DNA of 5,498 bases. Source: Actinomycetota bacterium. Its GTDB lineage: Bacteria; Actinomycetota; Acidimicrobiia; IMCC26256; PALSA-610. The stretch spans positions 1 through 5,498 of the forward strand of contig JAUZEI010000482.1 in NCBI GenBank assembly GCA_030839105.1, given 5' to 3'. The position numbers were made by a program, and so were the translations under genes. The notes under the pieces are model-generated. The model did not search any database, had not been told where the DNA came from, and saw only the letters and a program-made list of their open reading frames with translations. Below, one piece after another: positions 1 through 5,498 of this stretch (positions within the stretch are counted from its first letter, which is position 1; every line of letters begins with the position of its first letter).

Positions 1-50
1 CGCGCAGCGTGAGCCGGATGGTTCACTGCATCAGCACTTCCGCCCGCACA

Positions 51-71
51 GTTCGATCGACTTGGTCGAAC
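51..71. repeat. Inverted repeat downstream of the beta-helix gene
   Basis: GTTCGATC (51-58) can pair with GGTCGAAC (64-71), giving an 8-bp stem with one G-T wobble and a 5-base loop. It lies about 65 bases past the stop of the minus-strand beta-helix gene. It could be a weak transcription terminator or a protein-binding site, but no T-run follows it on either strand, so a classical intrinsic terminator is not supported. I see no convincing gene in the rest of 1-135. Confidence 0.3.
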
Positions 72-135
72 GATTCGGGCGACATGGATCCGAAGGCGTT
101 GATCCGCCCGCGGCCGCGAACGGGGTACCGATTGC

Positions 136-1347
136 TCAGCCTCCGTGTGCGATCAGGTATCGATTCAAGCTGTCGCGAATGCGGCGTAGCTCGGTGAGGT
201 TGGCATCGACGACGGGCGCGGTCGTCGTGGTGGTGGTCGTCGGGGGTGGCGGCGCGTTCGTCGTCGTCGTGGTCGGCGCGGGAACGCTCGACGGAGTCGA
301 ACCCGAGGTGGCCGTCACCGGTCGGGTTGTCGTGGTGACGGTCGTCGGAGGTGCCGAACCACAGTTGTCCGTGTTACCGGGCAGCACGTTCGAGCCGTCG
401 GTGTCCCAGACGTTGTTGCACCACGTCCCGGCCGAGTTGTTCCAGTTGAAGACCGGGTTGGCGCCGCCGCACTTGCCGCTCGAGCCGCGTTCGAAGATGT
501 TGCCGGTGAAGGTCAGGCGCCCACCGTTCGGGTAGGGCTTGCCCGGCTCGTAGCCGGAATGCAAGCAGTAGTACGCATCGTCGGTTGCCCGGAACAAGTT
601 GTTGGTCACGGTCGTGTTGGTCACGGCCGAGAAGTCGCCGAACAAGCCGACGTTGGCCGCGCAACCTGCGCCGTTCGGTACCGCTCCGGTCGGCGCGCAG
701 AGGAAGGTGTTGTGCTCCAGAACTATCGGGGCGCCGTAGTTGCCGTTCGTGATGAACGCGTCCATGTGCGCGTTCCCCGACTCGGTGTCGGCGAGGAGAT
801 AGCTGTCGTGGACCTCGCAGTAGCCGTCGCACTGTCCGCCCGATCGAGCGCCGTGCACATACGTCCTCCACATGTAGTAGTTCGTGTCGGAGATCGCGGC
901 GACGTCGCGGGCCGTCGGGTTGGCGATCTCGGAGTCGATGATGACGACCGGTCCGCATCCGGAGAATCCGGCGCACGAGTAGCTCGTCCACTTGTCGTCG
1001 ATGATGCCCTTTACGCGCGAGTTCCGGATCGTGATGCAGGGCGTCGACGCGGAGTGTGTGCCGTTGCTCGCCAGGATGGTCAGATCACCGGTGACGATCT
1101 TGCTGTCGATGACCACCCCACACGTCCTGATCGTCATCGGGCCGACGTACGCGGTGATTGCCCGTCCCGACGGCACTCCGGTGTTGGACGGATTCGGGTA
1201 CGTCGCGGCCGTGTTCTGGAACGAGTTCGTCCCGTCGTGGTGGGCGAGGTAGCCGACGACGAAGCCCGAGATTGCAACCGCGAGCGCAGCCACGGCCGCC
1301 AGGACGGCGGTCGCGTACTTGCGGCGCGACGACGTGGTGAGACTCAT
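136..1347 (-). CDS. Membrane-anchored or secreted right-handed parallel beta-helix protein with Thr/Pro stalk
   Basis: 403 residues. A short basic start (RRK at 8-10) leads into one hydrophobic segment at about 12-35, which has no clear signal-peptidase site, so a signal anchor is as likely as a cleaved signal. Residues about 60-330 carry repeated short beta-strand rungs ending in Asn/Asp turns: CITIRNSRVKG at 104, VVIIDSEIAN at 134, IVLEHNTFLC at 208, VTNNLFRAT near 247 and LTFTGNIFERG at 278. This is typical of pectate-lyase-like beta-helices and resembles a family of uncharacterised actinobacterial secreted proteins. Twelve cysteines (76, 104, 125, 131, 173, 177, 217, 229, 261, 293, 310, 329), an even number, suggest disulfides outside the cell. 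A Thr/Pro spacer (331-378) and a 25-residue charged, probably helical tail follow. GGAG sits 9 bases before the chosen ATG. I cannot identify catalytic residues; glycan binding, glycan cleavage or adhesion are all possible. It is divergent from the c-di-GMP operon. Confidence 0.85.
   Translation of the reverse strand: MSLTTSSRRKYATAVLAAVAALAVAISGFVVGYLAHHDGTNSFQNTAATYPNPSNTGVPSGRAITAYVGPMTIRTCGVVIDSKIVTGDLTILASNGTHSASTPCITIRNSRVKGIIDDKWTSYSCAGFSGCGPVVIIDSEIANPTARDVAAISDTNYYMWRTYVHGARSGGQCDGYCEVHDSYLLADTESGNAHMDAFITNGNYGAPIVLEHNTFLCAPTGAVPNGAGCAANVGLFGDFSAVTNTTVTNNLFRATDDAYYCLHSGYEPGKPYPNGGRLTFTGNIFERGSSGKCGGANPVFNWNNSAGTWCNNVWDTDGSNVLPGNTDNCGSAPPTTVTTTTRPVTATSGSTPSSVPAPTTTTTNAPPPPTTTTTTTAPVVDANLTELRRIRDSLNRYLIAHGG
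214..357 (-). repeat. Low-complexity Thr/Pro stalk coding region
   Basis: This stretch codes for residues 331-378 of the beta-helix protein: runs of four, five and seven Thr mixed with Pro, Ala, Val and Ser. On the plus strand it appears as GTCGTGGT-like tracts. Such spacers usually hold an extracellular domain away from the cell wall and are often O-glycosylated in actinobacteria; both roles are inferred here. The repetitive DNA makes length differences between strains likely. Confidence 0.8.
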
Positions 1348-1356
1348 ACTTCGGTG

Positions 1357-1360
1357 CTCC
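1357..1360 (-). promoter_or_regulatory. Ribosome binding site of the beta-helix gene
   Basis: GGAG on the minus strand lies 9 bases upstream of the ATG at 1347-1345. It supports that ATG as the real start and places the basic residues and hydrophobic segment at the N-terminus, as expected for an exported protein. Confidence 0.7.
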
Positions 1361-1377
1361 GATGAGTGCGTCCCCGA

Positions 1378-1385
1378 ATAACGGC
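1378..1385 (-). promoter_or_regulatory. Possible sigma-28/WhiG-type -10 element
   Basis: The minus strand reads GCCGTTAT, matching 6 of 8 positions of the GCCGATAA -10 recognised by FliA/WhiG sigma factors. Transcription from it would begin roughly 20-25 bases before the beta-helix ATG, leaving just enough leader for the GGAG ribosome site. The matching -35 (TAAA about 15 bases upstream) is poor: CAAG is found there. Treat it as a candidate only. Confidence 0.3.
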
Positions 1386-1428
1386 GGGGACTCGGACTGA
1401 CTTGCGAGGTCCAGGATGCTCTCGCAGC

Positions 1429-1455
1429 GTGACCGACTCGTCACACTCACGTGAC
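1429..1455. promoter_or_regulatory. Ordered GTGAC/GTCAC half-site array, possible operator
   Basis: GTGAC (1429-1433), GTCAC (1440-1444) and GTGAC (1451-1455) are each separated by 6 bases, so they recur every 11 bp in alternating orientation, on roughly one face of the helix. The last includes the perfect palindrome TCACGTGA (1447-1454). The array lies between the two divergent genes, upstream of both, where a shared regulator could bind. The protein that binds is unknown. The spacing differs from a CRP site (GTGA-N6-TCAC) because here GTGA and TCAC are 8 bases apart. Confidence 0.4.
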
Positions 1456-1603
1456 ACGGAGCGTGGTCGGTGCGCGCGCAGGTGTACGGAGTATTTCGGA
1501 CGGATTGCGGCCAGTCACTGATTCGCCGGAAGCCGCCGCGTCGTATTTTTGAGCTGCGTCTCGCCAGGACCCCGCGTCTCGCTCACTTCCGGTTGGATTC
1601 GGC

Positions 1604-1609
1604 AAGGAG
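1604..1609 (+). promoter_or_regulatory. Ribosome binding site deciding the start of the PAS-GGDEF-EAL gene
   Basis: AAGGAG is placed 10 bases before the ATG at 1620. An earlier in-frame ATG at 1470 has no comparable site and would add 50 Arg-rich residues that match no domain, so 1620 is preferred. Confidence 0.75.
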
Positions 1610-1619
1610 CAGCGACGGC

Positions 1620-3407
1620 ATGGGCCAATTGACGCGCGGCGACTCGGGGCACGGCACCGAGAACGACGCCCCCGACTCCACTGATCGCGCTCCGGCGAGC
1701 CTCGCCCGTGATCACGCACTGCTGTCGAGCCTGCGCGACATCGTCTTGGTCCGGGACGCCGACGGGCTGCTGACCTACTGCAGCCCCTCGGTCTTCGGCG
1801 CGCTCGGCCGCCTCCCTTGCGAATTGCGGGGAACCCGCGAGCGGGAGCTCATCCATCCGAGCGACATCGACGCCCGAGACGACCTTGTCGCCGGGACCCG
1901 GCCCGGCGGACCCCCACTGCCGCCGATCGAGTTACGGATGCTCGACAACAACGGCGACTGGCACTGGTTCGAGTCGATCGAGATCAATCGACTCGACGAT
2001 CCCGATGTCAACGGCATCATCTCGAACGCGCGCGACGTCACCGCCCGCAAAGCAGAGACGCAGGATCTCCTGGAACGCAGCTTGCGCGACCCCGTCACCG
2101 GAATTCCCAACCGCCTTGCGCTGATGGAGCGGCTGGAGATCGCGCTGTCACGAGCCGCGCGATCCCGCGACATCGTTGCCGTCTTGTTCTGCGATCTGGA
2201 CGATTTCAAGCTCGTGAACGACGTATTCGGCCACGAGTACGCCGACGGAGTGCTCTCCGAGGTCGCCCGTCGCCTGGAACGCCTCCAGCGCAAGTCGGAC
2301 ACGGTCGCGCGCATCGGCGGTGACGAGTTCGTCGTCGTCTGCGACGGGCTGCACGATGCCGACGAATCGAATGCCATTGCATCGCGCATGAGCGATGCAA
2401 TCGAGGAACCGATCACGATCGAGGGCCGGCAGTGCATCGTCACGGCCAGCATCGGCATCGCGACCATCGACGGCCGCTCGGGTGTGGACACCGATCCCGC
2501 GACCCTGCTGCGCAACGCGGACGCCGCGATGTACCGCGCCAAGCGGCAGGGACGCGCGCACTGGCATCGTTTCGACGACGCGCTCGTCGAAGAGGCGACG
2601 CGCCGCTTCGAGCTCGAGAGCGAGCTCGGTCCGGCGCTCGAGCACGGTGAGTTCGTCCTCCACTATCAACCGATCCACGAGCTGGCTTGCCACACCATCG
2701 TCGGCGTCGAGGCGTTCCTGCGTTGGGAACACCCGACGCGGGGTTTCCTCCGTCCGTCCGAATTCCTCGAGATCGCCGAGCAGACCGGAATGATCGTGCC
2801 CATCGGCGCCTGGGCGATGAAGGCCGCGTGCTCCCAGGCCCGGCTCTGGCGCGACGCCGGCTGGCCGGGGTGGATGTCGGTCAACCTCTCGCCGCGGGAG
2901 CTCGCGGAGCCCCGCCTTGCACAGACCGTGTCGACCGTGCTCGAGGAGACCCGTGTCGAAGGCGATCGGCTCTGGATCGAGCTGAGCGAGAGTGCGCTGC
3001 TCCGCGCGGGCGCCTCGGCGACGAACGAGCTCGCCGCGATCCAGGACCTCGGCGTCCATATCGGTGTCGACGCGTTCGGCACCGGTCACACGCCGTTGCC
3101 GCGCCTGCAACAGCTACACGCCGACTTCGTCAAGATCGACGGAGAATTCGTCGCGAACCTCACGCGCGACGGCGCAGTGCATCCGCCCGGTTGTGATGTC
3201 GTCGCCGCGCTTGTACAGGTCGGCACGACGCTCGGGCTCTCGGTGATCGCGGAAGGCATCGAGTCGGAGATGGAACGCGCGCTCCTCGTCGAATGCGGAT
3301 GCGAATACGGACAGGGCGAGCTTCTCGCGCAGCCGCTCGCCGCACCCGTGGCCGCCTCGCCTCCCGACGCGTCGCCTCCACGCTCGATCGACCTTCGCCG
3401 GCTATGA
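1620..3407 (+). CDS. PAS-GGDEF-EAL protein: likely diguanylate cyclase with degenerate EAL domain
   Basis: 595 residues, with no membrane segment, so cytoplasmic. After a polar 30-residue lead comes a PAS sensor domain (about 33-142, ending in the usual DVTARK junction), a GGDEF domain (about 150-312) and an EAL domain (about 318-575), then an Ala/Pro tail. The GGDEF motif is exact (233-237) and the product-inhibition I-site RxxD is present (R224-D227), so it should make cyclic di-GMP from two GTP under feedback control. In the EAL domain several catalytic positions remain: E364, N422, E454, D484, K505, E548 and Q565. However, EAL reads EAF, and the DDFGTG loop reads DAFGTG with A485 in place of the second metal-binding Asp; loop 6 continues HTPL instead of YSSL. 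Phosphodiesterase activity is therefore probably weak or lost, and the domain may serve as a sensor or regulator. The PAS ligand cannot be told. It is first of three overlapping genes. Confidence 0.93.
   Translation: MGQLTRGDSGHGTENDAPDSTDRAPASLARDHALLSSLRDIVLVRDADGLLTYCSPSVFGALGRLPCELRGTRERELIHPSDIDARDDLVAGTRPGGPPLPPIELRMLDNNGDWHWFESIEINRLDDPDVNGIISNARDVTARKAETQDLLERSLRDPVTGIPNRLALMERLEIALSRAARSRDIVAVLFCDLDDFKLVNDVFGHEYADGVLSEVARRLERLQRKSDTVARIGGDEFVVVCDGLHDADESNAIASRMSDAIEEPITIEGRQCIVTASIGIATIDGRSGVDTDPATLLRNADAAMYRAKRQGRAHWHRFDDALVEEATRRFELESELGPALEHGEFVLHYQPIHELACHTIVGVEAFLRWEHPTRGFLRPSEFLEIAEQTGMIVPIGAWAMKAACSQARLWRDAGWPGWMSVNLSPRELAEPRLAQTVSTVLEETRVEGDRLWIELSESALLRAGASATNELAAIQDLGVHIGVDAFGTGHTPLPRLQQLHADFVKIDGEFVANLTRDGAVHPPGCDVVAALVQVGTTLGLSVIAEGIESEMERALLVECGCEYGQGELLAQPLAAPVAASPPDASPPRSIDLRRL
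3404..3407 (+). promoter_or_regulatory. ATGA stop/start overlap, probable translational coupling
   Basis: The TGA stop of the PAS-GGDEF-EAL gene (3405-3407) overlaps the ATG of the EAL gene (3404-3406). No strong Shine-Dalgarno lies just upstream, so the second gene probably depends on ribosomes finishing the first. This keeps synthesis of the two opposing enzymes in step. Confidence 0.8.
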
Positions 3408-4312
3408 CGCCGGCCGTATACGCGGCCGTCGACTGTGACGACGACAACCCGCCGCAACCCCACGAGCGCTTGCAGCCGGACGCGGACAGCGACGGCCGGC
3501 TGCCGGTCGGGCGCGCCCCGGCGACCGACGTGTTCACGGCGAGAGATGAGGCGACGCTCCAGGCCGATCTCGCCCGCGCGGTCGCCGACAACGAGCTCCG
3601 CCTCGATTACCAACCGATCGTCGCGCTCGAGACGGCGGAGATCGTCGGCTACGAAGCCCTCGTTCGATGGGAGCACCCGGTCCGCGGCCGGCTCGAGCCC
3701 GGCGACTTCCTCGGGATCGCCCAGTGCAGCGCGGCCGGCGCCGCCATCGACGACTGGGTTCTGATCGAGGCGTGCCGCGAGGCGGCCGTCTGGTCGCCGA
3801 GCTGCGACTTGACCGTCTGCGTCAACGTCGCGCCCGAGCGGTTCGCGGCGCCGACATTCGCAGAACGTCTCAGGAGCGCGCTCGACACGACCGGACTCGA
3901 CCCCTCGCGCCTCCTGCTCGAGATGACGGAGTGGAGCGTCCTCGCCGACGTCGACGCGGCCCGGCACACGCTCGAGGGGTTGCGGTCTTTGGGCGTCCGC
4001 GTCGCCCTCGACGATTACGGAACGGGCTATTCATCACTCGCAAATGTCGCCGCGCTCGCGGTCGACGAGCTCAAGATCGACATCAACTTCGTGGCCGGAC
4101 TCGGCTCCGACCGTGCGCGCACGGCGATCGTGCGCGCCATCGTCGGACTCGGCGAAGCGCTCGACATCACTGTCGTCGCCGAGGGCGTGGAGAATGCCGA
4201 TCAGGCATGCGCGCTACGCGCCCTCGGATGCGAATACGGCCAGGGTTTCCATTTCGGTCGACCGACGCCTGTACCGGCGCTCGTTTCGAGCGCCATCGCA
4301 AGGACCTCATGA
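3404..4312 (+). CDS. Stand-alone EAL-domain cyclic di-GMP phosphodiesterase
   Basis: 302 residues. An acidic, probably disordered lead of about 45 residues precedes a single full EAL domain (about 52-295). It has no membrane segment and no recognisable sensor. All hallmark residues are visible: Q70 (YQPI), E84 in EAL, N141, E173, D203-D204 in DDYGTGYSSL, K224 (LKID), E260 and E263 in AEGVE, and Q280 in QGFHFGRP. It should therefore linearise cyclic di-GMP to pGpG using Mg or Mn ions. This contrasts with the impaired EAL domain of the gene before it. The start at 3404 is chosen because it overlaps the previous stop as ATGA; an earlier in-frame ATG at 3293 would add 37 Arg-rich residues inside the upstream gene. 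With no sensor of its own, its activity may be set by partner proteins or simply by expression level. Confidence 0.92.
   Translation: MTPAVYAAVDCDDDNPPQPHERLQPDADSDGRLPVGRAPATDVFTARDEATLQADLARAVADNELRLDYQPIVALETAEIVGYEALVRWEHPVRGRLEPGDFLGIAQCSAAGAAIDDWVLIEACREAAVWSPSCDLTVCVNVAPERFAAPTFAERLRSALDTTGLDPSRLLLEMTEWSVLADVDAARHTLEGLRSLGVRVALDDYGTGYSSLANVAALAVDELKIDINFVAGLGSDRARTAIVRAIVGLGEALDITVVAEGVENADQACALRALGCEYGQGFHFGRPTPVPALVSSAIARTS
4300..4312 (+). promoter_or_regulatory. Ribosome site and ATGA overlap at the SARP-like gene
   Basis: The ATG at 4309-4311 overlaps the TGA stop of the EAL gene (4310-4312), repeating the junction seen at 3404. AAGGA (4300-4304) lies 4 bases before it, close but usable. 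A second in-frame ATG at 4327 would drop 6 residues with no effect on the domains. Confidence 0.7.
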
Positions 4313-5148
4313 CCACCGAACTCGAAATGGCTAACCAACTCGACATCGCATTCGTGCGCGGCGCCGGCGACGACATGACCCTCTCGGTGCTCGGCAGCTT
4401 CCAGTTCCGAGCCGGCGACACGGCGCCCGTCCTTCCCAGCGGTTCGCAACGCCTGCTCGCGCTCCTCGCGCTCCGCGATCGATCGGTGACCCGCCTGATG
4501 GTCGCGGGCACACTGTGGCCCGACTCCACCGAACAACACGCGTCGGCGAGTTTGCGCTCGGCGCTGACAAGACTCCGCGGTGAGGCACGCAAGGCCGTCG
4601 ACGTCGCCGACCTCGACCTCAACCTCGCGTCCGGCGTCGTCGTCGACATCCGCGAGTCGAAGCGATTCGCGCACCGCCTGCTCGAACCCGACGCTCCGCA
4701 CCTCGAACCCGACGAGACCGCGACAGCCGTCGCGTCCCTGTCGGCCGACCTGCTGCCCGACTGGTACGAGGAGTGGGTCCTCATCGAGACGGCCGAGTGG
4801 CGGCAACTCCGGTTGCACGCGCTCGAAGCCATGGCTGCCAATCTCGCGGCGGAGGGGCGTTGGGCAGAAGCGATCTCGGCCGCCCAGGCCGCGATCCGCG
4901 GCGAACCGCTGCGCGAGACGTCACACGCCGCGCTCATCCGGGTGTTCCTCGCCGAGGGAAACCAGACCGAAGCGCTCGGTCAGTTCCAGCGGTACCGGAC
5001 GTTGCTCAACGACGAGCTCGATCTCGAGCCGACCGAGAACATCTCCGATCTCGTCACGCCCTTGCGACGACGCAGCACCGACCGACGCAGCACCGACCGA
5101 CCCAGCACCGACCGACCCGGCACCGACCGACGCAGCACCGACCGCTGA
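4309..5148 (+). CDS. Small SARP-like transcriptional regulator (winged HTH plus BTAD)
   Basis: 279 residues. Residues about 24-110 fit the OmpR/SARP-type winged helix-turn-helix: LSVLGSFQF opens the domain, then QRLLALLALR, LWPDS and the recognition region with SLRSALTRLR. Residues about 125-250 fit the bacterial transcriptional activation domain (BTAD), an all-helical TPR-like fold: LLPDWYEEWV, LRLHALEAMAANLAAEGRW, EPLRETSHAALIRVFLAEGN and ELDLEPT. The size matches the minimal SARP class with no ATPase domain. Known members activate transcription by binding direct repeats near the -35 element; the targets here are unknown. The protein ends in a basic repetitive tail from residue 254. Its gene is last in the operon with the two c-di-GMP enzymes, so it is probably made together with them. 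Whether it senses c-di-GMP or contacts these enzymes cannot be seen. Confidence 0.88.
   Translation: MTTELEMANQLDIAFVRGAGDDMTLSVLGSFQFRAGDTAPVLPSGSQRLLALLALRDRSVTRLMVAGTLWPDSTEQHASASLRSALTRLRGEARKAVDVADLDLNLASGVVVDIRESKRFAHRLLEPDAPHLEPDETATAVASLSADLLPDWYEEWVLIETAEWRQLRLHALEAMAANLAAEGRWAEAISAAQAAIRGEPLRETSHAALIRVFLAEGNQTEALGQFQRYRTLLNDELDLEPTENISDLVTPLRRRSTDRRSTDRPSTDRPGTDRRSTDR
5068..5142 (+). repeat. Five tandem 15-bp repeats coding an RRSTD-type tail
   Basis: The unit CGACGCAGCACCGAC occurs five times without gaps (starts 5068, 5083, 5098, 5113, 5128). Units 1, 2 and 5 are identical, unit 3 differs at one base and unit 4 at two. They code for RRSTD, RRSTD, RPSTD, RPGTD and RRSTD, followed by Arg and the stop. 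Because a unit is exactly five codons, gain or loss of copies changes tail length without shifting the frame. Each unit is basic and most hold Ser-Thr, which could be DNA-contacting or phosphorylated; that is a guess. Confidence 0.95.
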
Positions 5149-5149
5149 G

Positions 5150-5498
5150 TCACTGGCCGACGAGCACGCGCTCCAACTCGGGACGGATCTCGAAGAGGAT
5201 CTGACTCACGCGCGACTCGGAGATGCCGAGCGCGGTACCGATCTCGTCCATCTTCACGCCGGCCATCCGCTGCGAGATGATCCACCGCGTCCGCTGCGGC
5301 ATCCGCTTCGTCGCGTACGCGAAGGCGTCGGCCGCCTCCATCTCGGCGAACGCGGGATCGCCCTCACCGATCGCCTCGAGGCGCAGGTCGAGCACGTCGG
5401 CACCGTTGATGTTGGAACGACGCTCGTAGTTCTTCCCACTCGGCCGGCCCGAACGCCGGCGCATCGCATCGATGAGACGGAACTTGAGGTTGCGGTTC
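5150..5498 (-). CDS. Sigma-70-family RNA polymerase sigma factor, C-terminal part
   Basis: The gene enters from the right edge; 115 residues up to the stop are visible and the reading frame stays open to 5498, so the 5' end is missing. The visible start (FRLIDAMRRRSGRP) resembles the end of region 2, where FliA/WhiG/SigF-type factors have a conserved R-I-x-G-A-x-x-D-x-(L/M)-R segment. The last 55 residues fit region 4: MPQRTRWIISQRMAG, then the helix-turn-helix with EIGTALGISESRVSQI, which binds the -35 element. ISESRVSQI is a phrase common in FliA/WhiG-like factors. Only about 50 residues separate the two regions, too few for a normal sigma-3 domain, so it may be a shortened type. An internal ATG at 5464 is not a likely start because the homology continues upstream of it. 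Its stop is one base from the stop of the convergent SARP-like gene. Confidence 0.75.
   Translation of the reverse strand, partial: NRNLKFRLIDAMRRRSGRPSGKNYERRSNINGADVLDLRLEAIGEGDPAFAEMEAADAFAYATKRMPQRTRWIISQRMAGVKMDEIGTALGISESRVSQILFEIRPELERVLVGQ

Noticed and set aside
23..85. Tiny minus-strand open frame downstream of the beta-helix gene (20 codons)
   Set aside because: No ribosome site and no recognisable sequence; length is within chance.
559..1365. Long plus-strand open frame (268 codons) opposite the beta-helix gene
   Set aside because: It is an antisense shadow of a GC-rich gene; its translation is Arg/Val-rich with no domain, and the minus-strand frame has a signal anchor, beta-helix rungs and a ribosome site.
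1544..1549. TATTTT as the -10 of the plus-strand operon
   Set aside because: The spacing to the ATG is acceptable, but no -35 like TTGACA lies 16-18 bases upstream; too weak to list as a feature.
1470..1619. Upstream ATG as the start of the PAS-GGDEF-EAL gene
   Set aside because: No ribosome site, and the added 50 residues are Arg-rich without homology; AAGGAG before 1620 is much better.
1348..1619. Cyclic di-GMP riboswitch in the operon leader
   Set aside because: I see no recognisable conserved GEMM core or matching stems between the divergent genes; a covariance-model search would be decisive.
3293..3403. Upstream in-frame ATG for the stand-alone EAL gene
   Set aside because: It would overlap the previous gene by over 100 bases and add Arg-rich sequence; the ATGA junction at 3404 is the usual operon arrangement.
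5068..5142. Tandem repeats as a CRISPR array
   Set aside because: Units are 15 bp with no spacers and lie in frame inside a coding region.

Overview
The window is GC-rich DNA whose genes look like those of a high-GC actinobacterium. Clues are the long Thr/Pro spacer on a secreted protein, a SARP-type (wHTH plus BTAD) regulator, GGDEF/EAL signalling proteins and strong G/C bias at third codon positions. The Thr-run spacers suggest Acidimicrobiia or relatives, but that placement is an inference.

Layout. Positions 1-135 hold no gene I can support, only a short inverted repeat (51-71). On the minus strand, 136-1347 encodes a membrane-anchored or secreted parallel beta-helix protein with 12 cysteines and a Thr/Pro stalk. 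A 272-base divergent intergenic region (1348-1619) separates it from three plus-strand genes. It holds two good ribosome binding sites, a possible sigma-28/WhiG-type -10 facing the beta-helix gene, and an ordered array of GTGAC/GTCAC half-sites spaced 11 bp apart.

The plus-strand operon (1620-5148) is joined by two ATGA stop/start overlaps. Gene one is a PAS-GGDEF-EAL protein. Its GGDEF active site and inhibitory I-site are intact, but its EAL domain has lost a metal-binding Asp. Gene two is a stand-alone EAL protein with every catalytic residue in place. Gene three is a small SARP-like regulator ending in five tandem 15-bp repeats (RRSTD-type units). One base after its stop lies the stop of a convergent minus-strand gene for a sigma-70-family factor (5150-5498), whose 5' end is outside the window.

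Reading it together: the operon appears to co-produce a sensor cyclase that makes cyclic di-GMP, a separate phosphodiesterase that removes it, and a DNA-binding regulator. The flanking genes are a surface protein and a sigma factor. A c-di-GMP circuit controlling surface properties or motility is a reasonable hypothesis, but nothing in the sequence proves that the parts act together.
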